Notes under the pieces: generated by a model | Database searches by the model: none | What the model was told of the DNA's origin: nothing | Seen by the model: the letters and a program-made list of their open reading frames with translations, nothing else | Assembly: GCA_017423025.1 (NCBI GenBank) | Contig: JAFPGC010000019.1 | Location: forward strand, 1 to 64,000 | Length of the DNA stretch: 64,000 nucleotides | Direction: 5' to 3' | Source: Bacteroidales bacterium | Lineage (GTDB): Bacteria; Bacteroidota; Bacteroidia; Bacteroidales; UBA932 | Part shown: positions 49,168 to 58,475 of the stretch, piece after piece | Numbering within the stretch: position 1 is the stretch's first letter | Layout of the letters: each line of letters begins with the position of its first letter | Translations under genes and position numbers: made by a program

Positions 49168-50505
49168 TTACAGTCTCTCCTTGATAGCCTTGGTAGCCTC
49201 TTCGTAACCGGGCTTCTCCAGCAGGGCGAACATATTCTTCTTGTAAGCCTCTACACCGGGCTGGTTGAAGGGGTTCACGCCCAGGATATAGGCGCTGATA
49301 CCGCAGGCAAACTCAAAGAAATAGAGCAGACCGCCCAGGTTGAAGGCATCCACCTTCTCCATGGTTACGGCCATCTGGGGCACGCCGCCGTCGATGTGGG
49401 CAATCTGGGTGCCCAGTTCGGCCATGTGGTTGCAGTGCTCCACATGCTGGCCGGCCAGGTAGTTGAGCTGGTCCAGGTTCTGGGGATCCTGCTCGATGAC
49501 CATGCTACGCTGGGCGTTGTCCACGTGCAGGACGGTCTCGAACATAATGCGGGTGCCTTCCTGGATGAACTGACCCATGGAGTGGAGGTCGGCGGTGTTG
49601 TTCACGCTGGCGGGGAAGATGCCGGTGCCTTCCTTACCCTCGGACTCACCATAGAGCTGCTTCCACCATTCGGCCACGTAGGTGAGCTTGGGGTTGTAGT
49701 TCACCAGAATCTCGGTGCTCTTGCCCAGTTCCTTGAACAGGCAGTTGCGCATGGCGGCGTAAATGATGGCGGGGTTCTTCTCGGACTTGATTTCCAGACC
49801 CTTCATGGCGTCCAGGGCGCCGGCTACGAGGGCGTTGATGTCAAAACCGGCGACGCAGATGGGCAGCAGGCCCACGGGAGTGAGCACGGAGAATCGGCCT
49901 CCCACGTTGTCCGGAACTACGAAGCTCTCGTAATTCTCCTGGGTGGCGAGGGTCTTGAGGGCACCCTTCCTGGCATCGGTGATGGCAACGATGCGGTCGG
50001 CAGCCTCGGCCTTTCCGTAACGGCTTTCAAGGAATTGCTTCACAATGCGGAAGGCTACGGCGGGCTCGGTGGTGGTGCCGCTCTTGGAGATGACGATGCA
50101 GGCTACGTTGCGCTCGCTGGCCAGATCCATGAGTTCGGCCAGGTACTCCTCAGAGAGATTGTTGCCGGCGAAGACCACCTCGGGGGCGTCCTTGCGCTTG
50201 AGCTGCTTGGCGAAATTGTGGCTGAGGGCCTCCAGGACGCACTTGGCACCCAGGTAGGAACCGCCGATGCCTATAGCAATCACGAGGTCCACACCCTTCT
50301 TCATCCATTTGTCGCGGATGGCTTCATAGTCGTGGAGTTCACGTTCGGTGATCTGGCGGGGGAGTTTCTTCCAACCCAGGAAATCGTTGCCGGCGCCGGA
50401 CTCGTTCTTGAGCACATCGAAGGCGTCGAAAGCCTTGGCTACGTAAGCCTGATACTGCTCGTCCTTGACAAAGGAGGAACAGCCTTTAACATCTACTTTA
50501 ATCAT
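49168..50505 (-). CDS. pgi: Glucose-6-phosphate isomerase
   Basis: Interconverts glucose 6-phosphate and fructose 6-phosphate. 445 residues, the shorter Bacteroidota/Firmicutes form. Motifs: VIAIGIGGSYLGAKCVLEAL, VISKSGTTTEPAVAFRI (phosphate-binding SKSGTT), VPDNVGGRFSVLTPVGLLP, and the C-terminal GGLLYFFEFACGISAYILGVNPFNQPGVEAYK with the catalytic His/Lys region. Transcribed towards rnpB. TATCTTTG on the minus strand at 50552-50545 is its likely -7 element. Confidence 0.95.
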   Translation of the reverse strand: MIKVDVKGCSSFVKDEQYQAYVAKAFDAFDVLKNESGAGNDFLGWKKLPRQITERELHDYEAIRDKWMKKGVDLVIAIGIGGSYLGAKCVLEALSHNFAKQLKRKDAPEVVFAGNNLSEEYLAELMDLASERNVACIVISKSGTTTEPAVAFRIVKQFLESRYGKAEAADRIVAITDARKGALKTLATQENYESFVVPDNVGGRFSVLTPVGLLPICVAGFDINALVAGALDAMKGLEIKSEKNPAIIYAAMRNCLFKELGKSTEILVNYNPKLTYVAEWWKQLYGESEGKEGTGIFPASVNNTADLHSMGQFIQEGTRIMFETVLHVDNAQRSMVIEQDPQNLDQLNYLAGQHVEHCNHMAELGTQIAHIDGGVPQMAVTMEKVDAFNLGGLLYFFEFACGISAYILGVNPFNQPGVEAYKKNMFALLEKPGYEEATKAIKERL

Positions 50506-50544
50506 ATTGTTTATAAATAATAAAAATCACTGCAATTCAATCTG

Positions 50545-50552
50545 CAAAGATA
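50545..50552 (-). promoter_or_regulatory. pgi -7 element
   Basis: TATCTTTG on the minus strand, 40 nt before the pgi start. No matching TTG is seen upstream of it. Confidence 0.5.
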
Positions 50553-50625
50553 ACACATTTCTCTACATTTTTTGCTAACTTTACATCCTTAGATCTGACT
50601 AAAGAATAATTAATATACTAGTACT

Positions 50626-51879
50626 ATGGAAAAGACTTGGAGATGGTTTGGAAAAAAGGACAAGATTACCCTTGCCATGCTCAAACAGATAGGCGTGGAA
50701 GGCATTGTGACCGCCCTGCACGACGTTCCGCTGGGTGAGGTGTGGACGCGGGAAAAGATTCATGACCTGCGCGAATACATTGAAAGTTACGGCATGCGCT
50801 GGAGCGTGGTGGAATCGCTGCCGGTGGTGGAGACCATCAAGTATGGCGGCCCCGACCGCGATCATCAGATCGAGGTATACAAGGAGAGCCTGCGGAATTT
50901 ATCGGCCGAAGGCATCCACTGCATCTGCTACAATTTCATGCCGGTGCTGGACTGGGCCCGCACAGACCTTTTCCATGAGAATCCCAACGGCGCCACCAAC
51001 CTGTATTTCAACTACGCCGAGTTCGCCTACTTCGACATCTACATTCTCAAGCGCCCCGGCGCCCGCGAGGAATGGGCTGCCCTCAAGTTCCCGGACGGCT
51101 TCGGCGAAGGCCGCAATGTGCTGGCGGAGGCCGATGCCCTGGCCAAGACCATGACTCCGGAGAAAGACCACAAGCTGGTGGAGAACGTCATTATCAAGAC
51201 GCAGGGCTTCGTGAGCGGCAACTTCAGCGAGAACGACGAGGCTCCCGTGCAGAAGTTCCGCGAGTTCCTGGCTCTGTACAAGGGAATTGACAAAGCCCAG
51301 CTGCGGGCCAATATGAAATACTTCCTGGAGGCCATCATGCCCACCTGCGAGGAATACGGCATGAACATGTGCGTGCACCCGGACGATCCGCCCATCGAGG
51401 TGCTGGGCCTGCCGCGCATCGTGCGTACCGAGGAAGACATCCAGTGGCTTATGGATGCCGTTCCCAACAAGCACAACGGCCTCACGTTCTGCGCCGGTTC
51501 GTTCTCGGCCGGAGCCTATAACGACGTGGTGGACCTGGCCCGGAAGTTCGCTTCCCGCACCCATTTCATCCACCTTCGTTCCTGCCACATCTTCCCCAAC
51601 GGCGACTTCACCGAGGCGTCGCATCTGGGAGGCAGGGCCGATCTTATCGAGCTCGTCCGCATCTTCGAGAAGGAGAATCCCGCCCTGCCCATGCGCGTAG
51701 ACCACGGCATGACGTTCACCGACGAGCCCGGCGGCATCATGGATGAATCGGCCCATGGGCACAATGCAGGTTATACGCTTCTCGGGCGCATGTTTGCGAT
51801 GGGCCAGGTCCAGGGTATCATCGCCACGGTAGACCGCGAACTGGGCATTCCTTACAAACAACCCGGATTCTTTGATTAG
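50626..51879 (+). CDS. uxuA: Mannonate dehydratase
   Basis: Dehydrates D-mannonate to 2-keto-3-deoxygluconate (glucuronate branch). Start WRWFGKKDKITLAMLKQIGVEGIVTALHDVP, then YGMRWSVVESLPVVETIKYG, CYNFMPVLDWARTDL, MCVHPDDPPIEVLGLPRIVRTEEDI, FCAGSF and RVDHGMTFTD, all typical of the TIM-barrel UxuA. 417 residues, slightly longer than many. Upstream only a weak -7-like TAACTTTA (50576-50583) is visible. uxuB starts after one base. Confidence 0.94.
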   Translation: MEKTWRWFGKKDKITLAMLKQIGVEGIVTALHDVPLGEVWTREKIHDLREYIESYGMRWSVVESLPVVETIKYGGPDRDHQIEVYKESLRNLSAEGIHCICYNFMPVLDWARTDLFHENPNGATNLYFNYAEFAYFDIYILKRPGAREEWAALKFPDGFGEGRNVLAEADALAKTMTPEKDHKLVENVIIKTQGFVSGNFSENDEAPVQKFREFLALYKGIDKAQLRANMKYFLEAIMPTCEEYGMNMCVHPDDPPIEVLGLPRIVRTEEDIQWLMDAVPNKHNGLTFCAGSFSAGAYNDVVDLARKFASRTHFIHLRSCHIFPNGDFTEASHLGGRADLIELVRIFEKENPALPMRVDHGMTFTDEPGGIMDESAHGHNAGYTLLGRMFAMGQVQGIIATVDRELGIPYKQPGFFD

Positions 51880-51880
51880 T

Positions 51881-53470
51881 ATGAAACTTGGAGATATCCT
51901 GAGCGGCCATTGCAATGCCGCCGAGTGGGAGGCCAAAGGGTATGTGCTTCCCAAGTATGACATCAAGGCCCTCCGTGAGAAGACCGCCAAGGAGCCCACG
52001 TGGGTGCATTTCGGCGGCGGCAATATCTTCCGCGCCTTCCCGGCTGCCATCCTGAACGAGGCTCTTAACAAGGGCCAGTACGACCGAGGTGTCATAGTGG
52101 CCGAAACCTTCGACTTCGAGGTTATAGACAAGGCCTACAAACCTTACGACAACCTCTCTCTTGCTGTGAGCCTTTGCTCGGACGGAAATATCGGCAAAAC
52201 CGTTATCGCCTCTGTTACCGAGGCATTGAAGGCCGATCCCCAGTTCCCCGAGGATTGGAACCGGCTTGTCCAGGTTTTCCGCGCCCCCTCGCTGCAGATG
52301 ATTTCCTTTACCATCACGGAGAAGGGCTATTCCTTCAACGAGGCCGATCTGGCCCGCGGCCTGAACCCCGCCTTTGCCATGGGTAAGGTCTGCGCCCTGC
52401 TCTTTGAGCGTTATCAGGCCGGGCAGCTGCCCCTGACGGTGCAGTCCATGGACAATTGCTCGCACAACGGAGACAAGGTGAAGAACGGCGTTTTCGCCTA
52501 TGCAGAGCGCTGGGTGGCCGATGGACTGGTGCCTGCCGCCTTCCTGGCCTACTTGAAGGACGAGACCAAGATTACCTTCCCCTGGTCCATGATTGACAAG
52601 ATTACTCCGCGTCCGCACCAGAAGGTGAAGGAACTGCTGGCAGCCGACGGCTTCGAGGACAATAACTACATTGAGACGGAGAAGCACACCTTCACCGCGC
52701 CCTTTGTGAATGCCGAAGAAGTGCAGTATCTGGTGATCGAGGACCACTACACCAACGGTCGTCCGCCGCTGGATCTGGGTGGTGCCCTCTATACCACCCG
52801 CGAGACGGTGGACAAGGTGGAGACCATGAAGGTCACCACCTGCCTGAACCCGCTCCACACGGCCATGAGTATCTACGGCTGCATGCTGGGTTATACTTTG
52901 ATTTCTGCCGAGATGGCCGATGAGGACCTGCGTGCCTTCATCCAGAAGATCGGATACATGGAGGCCATGCCGGTGGTGGTGGATCCGGGCGTGCTGAACC
53001 CTTACGAGTTCATCGGCGCGGTCATTAACCGCCGCCTGCCCAATCCGTTCATGCCGGACGCCCCGCAGCGCATTGCTATGGACACCAGCCAGAAACTGCC
53101 CATCCGCTTCGGCGAAACCATCAAGAAGTACGTGGCCCGCGGGCTGGATATGTCCAACCTGGTGCTGATTCCGCTGACGCTGGCCGGTTATGCCCGCTAT
53201 CTTAAAGGTATCAAGGACGACGGGACTCCGTTCGAACCTTCTCCCGACCCTATGCTGGCCGAGCTGCAGGCTATTGTGGCACCCCTTCAGATTGGGGTTG
53301 CCAATCAGGACTGGAGCTGCCTGAAGGCTCTCTACAGCCGGGCCGATGTCTTCGGCCTGAATCTCTACGAGGCAGGCCTGGGAGAGCGGATCGAAGGGAT
53401 GGTCCGTGAGCTCTTTGCCGGCCCTGGCGCCGTCCGCAAGACCCTGCACAAGTACACCGTTGCCCGATGA
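51881..53470 (+). CDS. uxuB: Fructuronate reductase / mannitol dehydrogenase family
   Basis: NAD-dependent reduction of fructuronate to mannonate, feeding UxuA. Mannitol-dehydrogenase-family motifs: WVHFGGGNIFRAFPAAILNEAL, VAETFDFEVIDKAY, SMDNCSHNGDKVKNGV, TFPWSMIDKITPRPH, and CLNPLHTAMSIYGCMLGY, whose Lys-less NPLHT pattern matches the bacterial long-chain group. The start at 51881 (MKLGDILSG) is chosen over an overlapping one at 51872. 529 residues. The stop overlaps the next ATG (ATGA). Mannitol dehydrogenase is the alternative, but uxuA adjacency favours fructuronate. Confidence 0.85.
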   Translation: MKLGDILSGHCNAAEWEAKGYVLPKYDIKALREKTAKEPTWVHFGGGNIFRAFPAAILNEALNKGQYDRGVIVAETFDFEVIDKAYKPYDNLSLAVSLCSDGNIGKTVIASVTEALKADPQFPEDWNRLVQVFRAPSLQMISFTITEKGYSFNEADLARGLNPAFAMGKVCALLFERYQAGQLPLTVQSMDNCSHNGDKVKNGVFAYAERWVADGLVPAAFLAYLKDETKITFPWSMIDKITPRPHQKVKELLAADGFEDNNYIETEKHTFTAPFVNAEEVQYLVIEDHYTNGRPPLDLGGALYTTRETVDKVETMKVTTCLNPLHTAMSIYGCMLGYTLISAEMADEDLRAFIQKIGYMEAMPVVVDPGVLNPYEFIGAVINRRLPNPFMPDAPQRIAMDTSQKLPIRFGETIKKYVARGLDMSNLVLIPLTLAGYARYLKGIKDDGTPFEPSPDPMLAELQAIVAPLQIGVANQDWSCLKALYSRADVFGLNLYEAGLGERIEGMVRELFAGPGAVRKTLHKYTVAR

Positions 53471-55242
53471 GGAAGGCTCTGTCCGTTTTATTCCTGGCCG
53501 TCTGCGCCGCTTGCACGACTGTTGAGGTCCCAGTGCTGGTGGACATCCCGGCCGGGAGTTTTGTGATGGGCTCGGAGAATCCGCCCATGCCCGAATGGGA
53601 TGAGGCCCCCGCCCACGAAGTGACGCTCCCGGCCTTCCGCATGAGTGCCACGGAAATCACCAACGCCCAATATGAGGCCTTCGATCCTGCGCACAAGTCT
53701 TTGCGCGGCTACGGGGGCTTTTCATCGGCCGATTACGAGGCGGTGATCATGGTCTCCTGGGCCGATGCTACGGCGTATTGCGAGTGGCTTTCCCGTCGCA
53801 CGGGGCGCTCTTTCCGCCTCCCCACCGAGGCCGAGTGGGAGTACGCCTGCCGCGCTGGAACTACCACGGCTTATAATACGGGGGATACGTATCCGGAAGA
53901 GTTCTGGAAAGTGCAGGAAAACACTCGCTTCAAGGAGCCTGTCTCCCTGCAGGTGGCTCAGTTTGAGCCCAATGCGTGGGGGTTGTACGATATGCACGGC
54001 AATGTGGAAGAGTGGTGCATCAATGATTACGATTCGGATTCCAAGGCCGTGCGCGGCGGCAGCCATAACACGCCCGTGCGCTTCCTCCGCAGCGCCAACC
54101 GTAGCGGCTCACTGCCGGAGGACCGGTCTGTTTTGTTGGGTTTCCGCATTGTGGAGGCCGGCCCGTACACCCAGAACGGTGAATCCGTGTACGGGAGACT
54201 GAAAATCGGGTCTCCGTACACCAAAAAGGCCTTATCCGTGGACGGAGCGCTATTCGCAGAACCCATCCCATATGTGCTGGCTCCCGTGGATGGCACCCCG
54301 TTCTATTCCCATAATCATCAGCCGGCGGTTACCTGGCTTCCGGATGGCGGCCTGCTGGCCATCTGGTTCTCTACCGATGCCGAGGCCGGACGCGAGATGG
54401 TGGTGTTACAGTCCCAATTTGACGGAGAATCCTGGAGCCCCGCCACCCTGTTCTGCAAGGTGCCGGACCGCAATATGACCGGCAGCGCCCTGCTTACTTT
54501 GGATAATGGGGAAATCCTTCATTTCCAGGGTGTTGGAGATGCAGGGGAGTGGAAGGATTTGGCCCTGGCCATGCGCCGGACAGAAGGACAAACCTGGACG
54601 GCTCTGCACTATATTGAGCCGGAGCAACGGGTGCGGCATCAGGTGATTGCCGGACCTGTCGTGACCAGTGACGGCCGCATCCTTCTTTGCTGCGACGCCG
54701 GCCCCGACGGCGAGGCGGGCACTTCGTTGCACGTATCCAAAGACGGAGGCGAAACCTGGGAAGATACAGGTAGCATTATTAAAGGGATTCACGCTGGAAT
54801 CGTAGAGCTCAAAGACGGCCGTCTGATGGCCTACGGCCGCGGCAATGCCATCGATGGCAAAATGCCCTGCAGTCTATCGGCCGATGAAGGCTATACCTGG
54901 ACCTACAGCGCTACGGAGTTCCCGCCCATCGGCTCCGGCCAGCGCCTGGTGCTGAAGCGCCTGCAGGAGGGGCCGCTGATGCTGTGCTCCTTCGGCCCGG
55001 ATGGCCTGTTTGTTGCACTGAGCTACGACGAAGGGGAGAGCTGGCCTGTGAAGAGACTCCTCACGGACGGGAAGAAGCGTGTGCTGGACGGCGGTGCCTG
55101 GACGGGAACGTTCACCCTGGACGCCACCCACGCCGAGCCCAAGGGCTACCTGGCCTGCACGCAGAGTCCGGACGGGGTCATCCACCTGCTCAGCAGCCGG
55201 GTGCATTACCGCTTCAACCTGGCTTGGATAGAAGGGAAATAA
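53467..55242 (+). CDS. SUMF1-domain / sialidase-like beta-propeller fusion lipoprotein
   Basis: 591 residues; lipoprotein signal ends AVCAACTTV. Residues ~25-235 are a SUMF1/FGE-type domain (IPAGSFVMGSENP, FRMSATEITNAQYEAF, VSWADATAYCEWLSRRTGRSFRLPTEAEWEYACRAG, MHGNVEEWC, AVRGGSHN). The paired Cys of true formylglycine-generating enzymes after RGGS are absent, so this part is probably binding or structural. Residues ~255-590 are a sialidase-fold propeller with Asp boxes SKDGGETW, SADEGYTW and SYDEGESW. Substrate unknown; a glycosidase acting on a uronate-linked glycan is plausible since it is coupled to uxuB by ATGA overlap. Confidence 0.82.
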   Translation: MRKALSVLFLAVCAACTTVEVPVLVDIPAGSFVMGSENPPMPEWDEAPAHEVTLPAFRMSATEITNAQYEAFDPAHKSLRGYGGFSSADYEAVIMVSWADATAYCEWLSRRTGRSFRLPTEAEWEYACRAGTTTAYNTGDTYPEEFWKVQENTRFKEPVSLQVAQFEPNAWGLYDMHGNVEEWCINDYDSDSKAVRGGSHNTPVRFLRSANRSGSLPEDRSVLLGFRIVEAGPYTQNGESVYGRLKIGSPYTKKALSVDGALFAEPIPYVLAPVDGTPFYSHNHQPAVTWLPDGGLLAIWFSTDAEAGREMVVLQSQFDGESWSPATLFCKVPDRNMTGSALLTLDNGEILHFQGVGDAGEWKDLALAMRRTEGQTWTALHYIEPEQRVRHQVIAGPVVTSDGRILLCCDAGPDGEAGTSLHVSKDGGETWEDTGSIIKGIHAGIVELKDGRLMAYGRGNAIDGKMPCSLSADEGYTWTYSATEFPPIGSGQRLVLKRLQEGPLMLCSFGPDGLFVALSYDEGESWPVKRLLTDGKKRVLDGGAWTGTFTLDATHAEPKGYLACTQSPDGVIHLLSSRVHYRFNLAWIEGK

Positions 55243-55254
55243 GTATTAACTTTG
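55224..55254 (+). promoter_or_regulatory. Promoter of the glutaminyl cyclase gene (near-leaderless)
   Basis: TTG at 55224-55226, 20 nt, TAACTTTG at 55247-55254; the ATG follows at 55262, so the 5' leader would be only a few bases. Confidence 0.75.
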
Positions 55255-55261
55255 CGTTCCA

Positions 55262-56008
55262 ATGAAAAAAGTAAGTGTATTCTTGATTGGCGTACTGCTC
55301 TGTGCCTGCTCCCAGGCCCAGGTGACGCAGTACAAATACAAAGTGGTGAAGGACTATCCGCACGACATGGCGGCCTACACCCAGGGCCTCTTTTTCCATA
55401 ACGGTACCCTCTATGAGACTACGGGCCAGTACGGCACCAGCTCCATTCGTACCGTAGATGTGAATACGGGAAAGCCCATTCAGAACAAGAAACTCAATTC
55501 CAAGTACTTTGCAGAGGGTTCCGTCGTTCTGGGTAACAACCTTTACATCCTTACATGGACCAACAAGGTGGCCTTTGTCTACGACGCCAAAACCCTGGAA
55601 TACAAGAAGACGGTGGGCTATCCGCGCGAAGGCTGGGGCCTGACCACCGACGGCAAGCAGCTCATCGCCAGTGACGGCAGCAATACCCTGTACTTCCTGG
55701 ACGAGAGCCTGAAAGTGGTGCGCAAACTTCCGGTCACCATGAACGGCCGTCCGCTCAAGAACCTGAACGAACTGGAATGGATCAAGGGAAAGATCTGGGC
55801 CAATGTGTACCTCACGGACACCATTGTCATCATCGACCCTAAGACCGGCAAGGTGGAAGGAACCATCGACTGCACCGGTCTCCTTCCCGACGAACTGTGG
55901 ACCTCTGCCACCGACGTTCTCAACGGCATAGCCGTAGACGCCGCCGGCAAGATTTACGTAACCGGCAAAAACTGGCCGAAACTCTATCAAATAGAGCTTA
56001 TGAAATAA
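55262..56008 (+). CDS. Glutaminyl-peptide cyclotransferase (plant/bacterial beta-propeller type)
   Basis: Cyclises N-terminal Gln of exported proteins to pyroglutamate. Signal/lipoprotein start VSVFLIGVLLCACSQAQ, followed by five-bladed propeller repeats: HDMAAYTQGLFFHNGTLYETTGQYGTSSIR, GWGLTTDGKQLIASDGSNTLYFLD, LNELEWIKGKIWANVY and VLNGIAVD. 248 residues, normal for the family. Many Bacteroidota lipoproteins and periplasmic proteins start with Gln after signal cleavage, so they are its likely clients. It is followed directly by a 157 bp inverted-end element. Confidence 0.9.
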   Translation: MKKVSVFLIGVLLCACSQAQVTQYKYKVVKDYPHDMAAYTQGLFFHNGTLYETTGQYGTSSIRTVDVNTGKPIQNKKLNSKYFAEGSVVLGNNLYILTWTNKVAFVYDAKTLEYKKTVGYPREGWGLTTDGKQLIASDGSNTLYFLDESLKVVRKLPVTMNGRPLKNLNELEWIKGKIWANVYLTDTIVIIDPKTGKVEGTIDCTGLLPDELWTSATDVLNGIAVDAAGKIYVTGKNWPKLYQIELMK

Positions 56009-56165
56009 TCATCTATATCTCTTCGGAAACCCCTCCGCTTCGCTTCGGCCCTCCCTACTGGCAGAGTAGGTGATTGGCAAGCAAGCTTGCCATCCCCCTC
56101 CTCTACCACGGGCCCCTCCCTCTAATAGCCGAGGGTGGCTAAGGTTTCCGAAGAGATATAGATGA
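56009..56165. repeat. 157 bp element with perfect 23 bp inverted ends (MITE-like)
   Basis: The left end 56009-56031 (TCATCTATATCTCTTCGGAA…) is an exact reverse complement of 56143-56165. The 111 bp inside are C+T-rich with further palindromes (GGCAAGC-AA-GCTTGCC) and no credible ORF. It begins at the base after the cyclase stop codon. I find no second copy in this window and no clear target duplication. Confidence 0.8.
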
Positions 56166-56183
56166 AAAGAATAAATAAATAAT

Positions 56184-56254
56184 TAGGGGTATCCGGATAA
56201 TCTGGATTGAGAGAGTCCCTTTGAACTTGATACGGTTGATACCGTCGTAAGGAA
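56184..56254 (+). promoter_or_regulatory. TPP riboswitch (THI element)
   Basis: Aligns segment by segment with the thiM-type aptamer: GGGGTATCC (GGGGUGCCC), a short P3 stem, TTGAGAGAGTCCC (CUGAGAnnnUACCC), TTGAACTTGAT (ACCUGAU), ACGG-TTGAT-ACCG (CUGG-AUAAU-GCCAG), CGTAAGGAA (CGUAGGGAA). It ends at the base before the ATG of the TonB receptor, so thiamine pyrophosphate binding probably blocks translation start. The 5' half of P1 is not obvious by eye. Confidence 0.88.
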
Positions 56255-58441
56255 ATGAACAAATGCTTTTTGATTGCTGCACTGTGTGTGCTGCCCCTCG
56301 CTGCGAATGCGCAGGAGGAAAAGGCGGAGCGTCTGGACTCCGCCACCGTATCGGCCTCCCGTGCCGGTAAACAGACTCCCGTAACTTACACAAGCCTGGG
56401 AAAGGCCGATTTGCAGGACGCCAATCCTATGAACTCGCTGCCGATGACGCTGAACTTGCTGCCGTCGGTGGTGACGTACAATGAGGGCGGCACCGGGCTG
56501 GGCAATTCGGCCATGACCATCCGCGGGTCCAAGGGCTCGCAGATCAATGTGACGCTGAACGGCATCACTCTCAACGATGCCGAGAGCCAGGAGGTCTTCT
56601 GGGTGAACATTCCTTCCCTGACCAATTTCCTCTCTTCCGTGCAGGTGCAGCGCGGACTGGGGACATCGGCCAACGGAGCCGGTGCCTTTGGCGCCAGCAT
56701 CAATATGAGTACAGCCTTCGTGGGAGCCCAACCCACCGGCAGCGTGGAACTGAGTGCGGGTTCCTATATGACCGGAATAGCTTCTGGGGCTGTTTCTACG
56801 GGTCTTCTACCCGGCGGCTTCTACTTCAATTTTGCAGGAAACCTGGGGCATACGGACGGGTATATCCGCAATGCCAAGGTCAACTCCCAGTCGCTCTTTG
56901 CCGTGCTGGGCTGGCTCAGCGGCAAGCGCTCCCTGCGCCTCACTTACCTTATGGGCAACCAGAAAAGCGGCATTACCTGGGACGGCATTGATCTGGAGCA
57001 ATACGCCAAGGACCGCCGCTACAACGGGGCGGGCGAGTACTATGACGAGGAAGGGAATGTCCACTACTATCCCAATCAGACGGACAATTACCGTCAGCAC
57101 CACGTCCAGCTCAACTATACCCGTGCTTTTGGCGACCGTTTCACCTGGTCCAACACCGTCAATTATACGCGTGGAGACGGCTACGATGAGTATTACAAGT
57201 CCAACAAGAAGCTCAAGAATTACGGTTTCCCGGCCGATATCAATCCCGCCCGCAGCGACATCGTCTACCGCAAGGGCATGGACAACGATTACGGGGTGGT
57301 GAACTCCAACCTGCGTTACCGCACCCGCGTGCTGGATGTGACCGGCGGCCTTAGCTGGAGCATCTACCGCGGAGGGCACTGGGGCCAGGTGCTGTGGACC
57401 AAGACCCTGGGAGACGTGGAGTCGCCGGACTGGTATTCCGGTACGGCCATCAAGCGGGATGCGAGCGCCTTTGTAAGGGCCGAGTACCACCCCCTGGCCT
57501 GGCTCACGGCCTATGCGGACCTTCAGTACCGCAGTATCCGCTACTCTATGACGGGCGTGGACGACGACTGGATAGAGTATGGCCGGGCCGAGGAAGACCG
57601 ATTCAATTACAACACTACCTGGCGTTTCTTTAACCCGAGGGGCGGTATCACTGCATCTTGGGGAGCCCACAAGTTGTATACCTCCGTGGCCGTGGGCAAC
57701 CGCGAGCCCGGCAGGGGAGACATCAAGGAAAATGTCAAGGGAACGGGCCTTCCCATCAAGCCGGAGAAGATGGTGGACTTTGAAGCGGGCTACGAGTTCA
57801 CCGGCTCGCGGGTGGTGCTGCACGCCAACCTCTACGCCATGGAATACTGGGACATGCTATTGGAGACGGGCCGATTGTCCTCCTCCGGATACGCCGTCAA
57901 GGAGAATGTCCCCCGTTCCTGGCGCCGGGGCGTGGAGTTATCGGCCGCCTGGCAGCCGCTCAGATGGCTCAAGGCCGATGGCAATGTAACCCTCTCTATG
58001 AACCAGATTGCCGACTATACCTCCTACGTCCCTTACGACGACTATTCCGGCACCGTGCCCATCAACTACGGGAAGACCACCATGCTTATGTCGCCATCGA
58101 CTATAGGCATGGGGCGCCTGACCTTTACGCCGGGCAAAGCTTGGCTCTTCTCCGTAGACGGAAAATACGTGGGAAAGCAGTATCTGGACAACTCCATGAG
58201 GAAAGAAATGGAGATTCCCAGCTATTTTGTGATGGATGCCCAGCTTCAGAAGGGTTTTGACATCGGCCCTGGTCATCTGACCGTGGCGTTCTACGTTCAT
58301 AACCTCTTGAATCACATGTATTACGCGTCCGGATGGCGCTGGGAATCCATCTCTCCGGCCGATGGAAATCTTTATTCAGGTGTGGGAGTTTACCCCCAGC
58401 CTCCAATAAATTTCATGGCAAAAGTTAGATTTACTTTTTAA
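56255..58441 (+). CDS. TonB-dependent outer membrane receptor, probable thiamine transporter
   Basis: Outer membrane active transporter of 728 residues with signal peptide CFLIAALCVLPLAANAQ, a TonB-box region RLDSATVSASR, the plug (NSLPMTLNLLPSVVTYNEGGTGLGNSAMTIRGSKGSQINVTLNGI… VQRGLGTSANGAGAFGASINM) and a barrel ending INFMAKVRFTF. It has no SusC-type N-terminal domain and no SusD partner. The TPP riboswitch directly before its ATG indicates uptake of thiamine or a precursor. Bacteroides has such riboswitch-controlled receptors (OMR1-type). The sequence itself does not prove the ligand. Confidence 0.88.
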   Translation: MNKCFLIAALCVLPLAANAQEEKAERLDSATVSASRAGKQTPVTYTSLGKADLQDANPMNSLPMTLNLLPSVVTYNEGGTGLGNSAMTIRGSKGSQINVTLNGITLNDAESQEVFWVNIPSLTNFLSSVQVQRGLGTSANGAGAFGASINMSTAFVGAQPTGSVELSAGSYMTGIASGAVSTGLLPGGFYFNFAGNLGHTDGYIRNAKVNSQSLFAVLGWLSGKRSLRLTYLMGNQKSGITWDGIDLEQYAKDRRYNGAGEYYDEEGNVHYYPNQTDNYRQHHVQLNYTRAFGDRFTWSNTVNYTRGDGYDEYYKSNKKLKNYGFPADINPARSDIVYRKGMDNDYGVVNSNLRYRTRVLDVTGGLSWSIYRGGHWGQVLWTKTLGDVESPDWYSGTAIKRDASAFVRAEYHPLAWLTAYADLQYRSIRYSMTGVDDDWIEYGRAEEDRFNYNTTWRFFNPRGGITASWGAHKLYTSVAVGNREPGRGDIKENVKGTGLPIKPEKMVDFEAGYEFTGSRVVLHANLYAMEYWDMLLETGRLSSSGYAVKENVPRSWRRGVELSAAWQPLRWLKADGNVTLSMNQIADYTSYVPYDDYSGTVPINYGKTTMLMSPSTIGMGRLTFTPGKAWLFSVDGKYVGKQYLDNSMRKEMEIPSYFVMDAQLQKGFDIGPGHLTVAFYVHNLLNHMYYASGWRWESISPADGNLYSGVGVYPQPPINFMAKVRFTF

Positions 58442-58475
58442 AATATTTTATTTAATAAAAAATAATTAGAAAAAA

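Noticed and set aside
53467..54175. Active formylglycine-generating enzyme
   Set aside because: The Cys pair needed after RGGS is replaced (HNTPVRFLRS), so sulfatase activation is unlikely.
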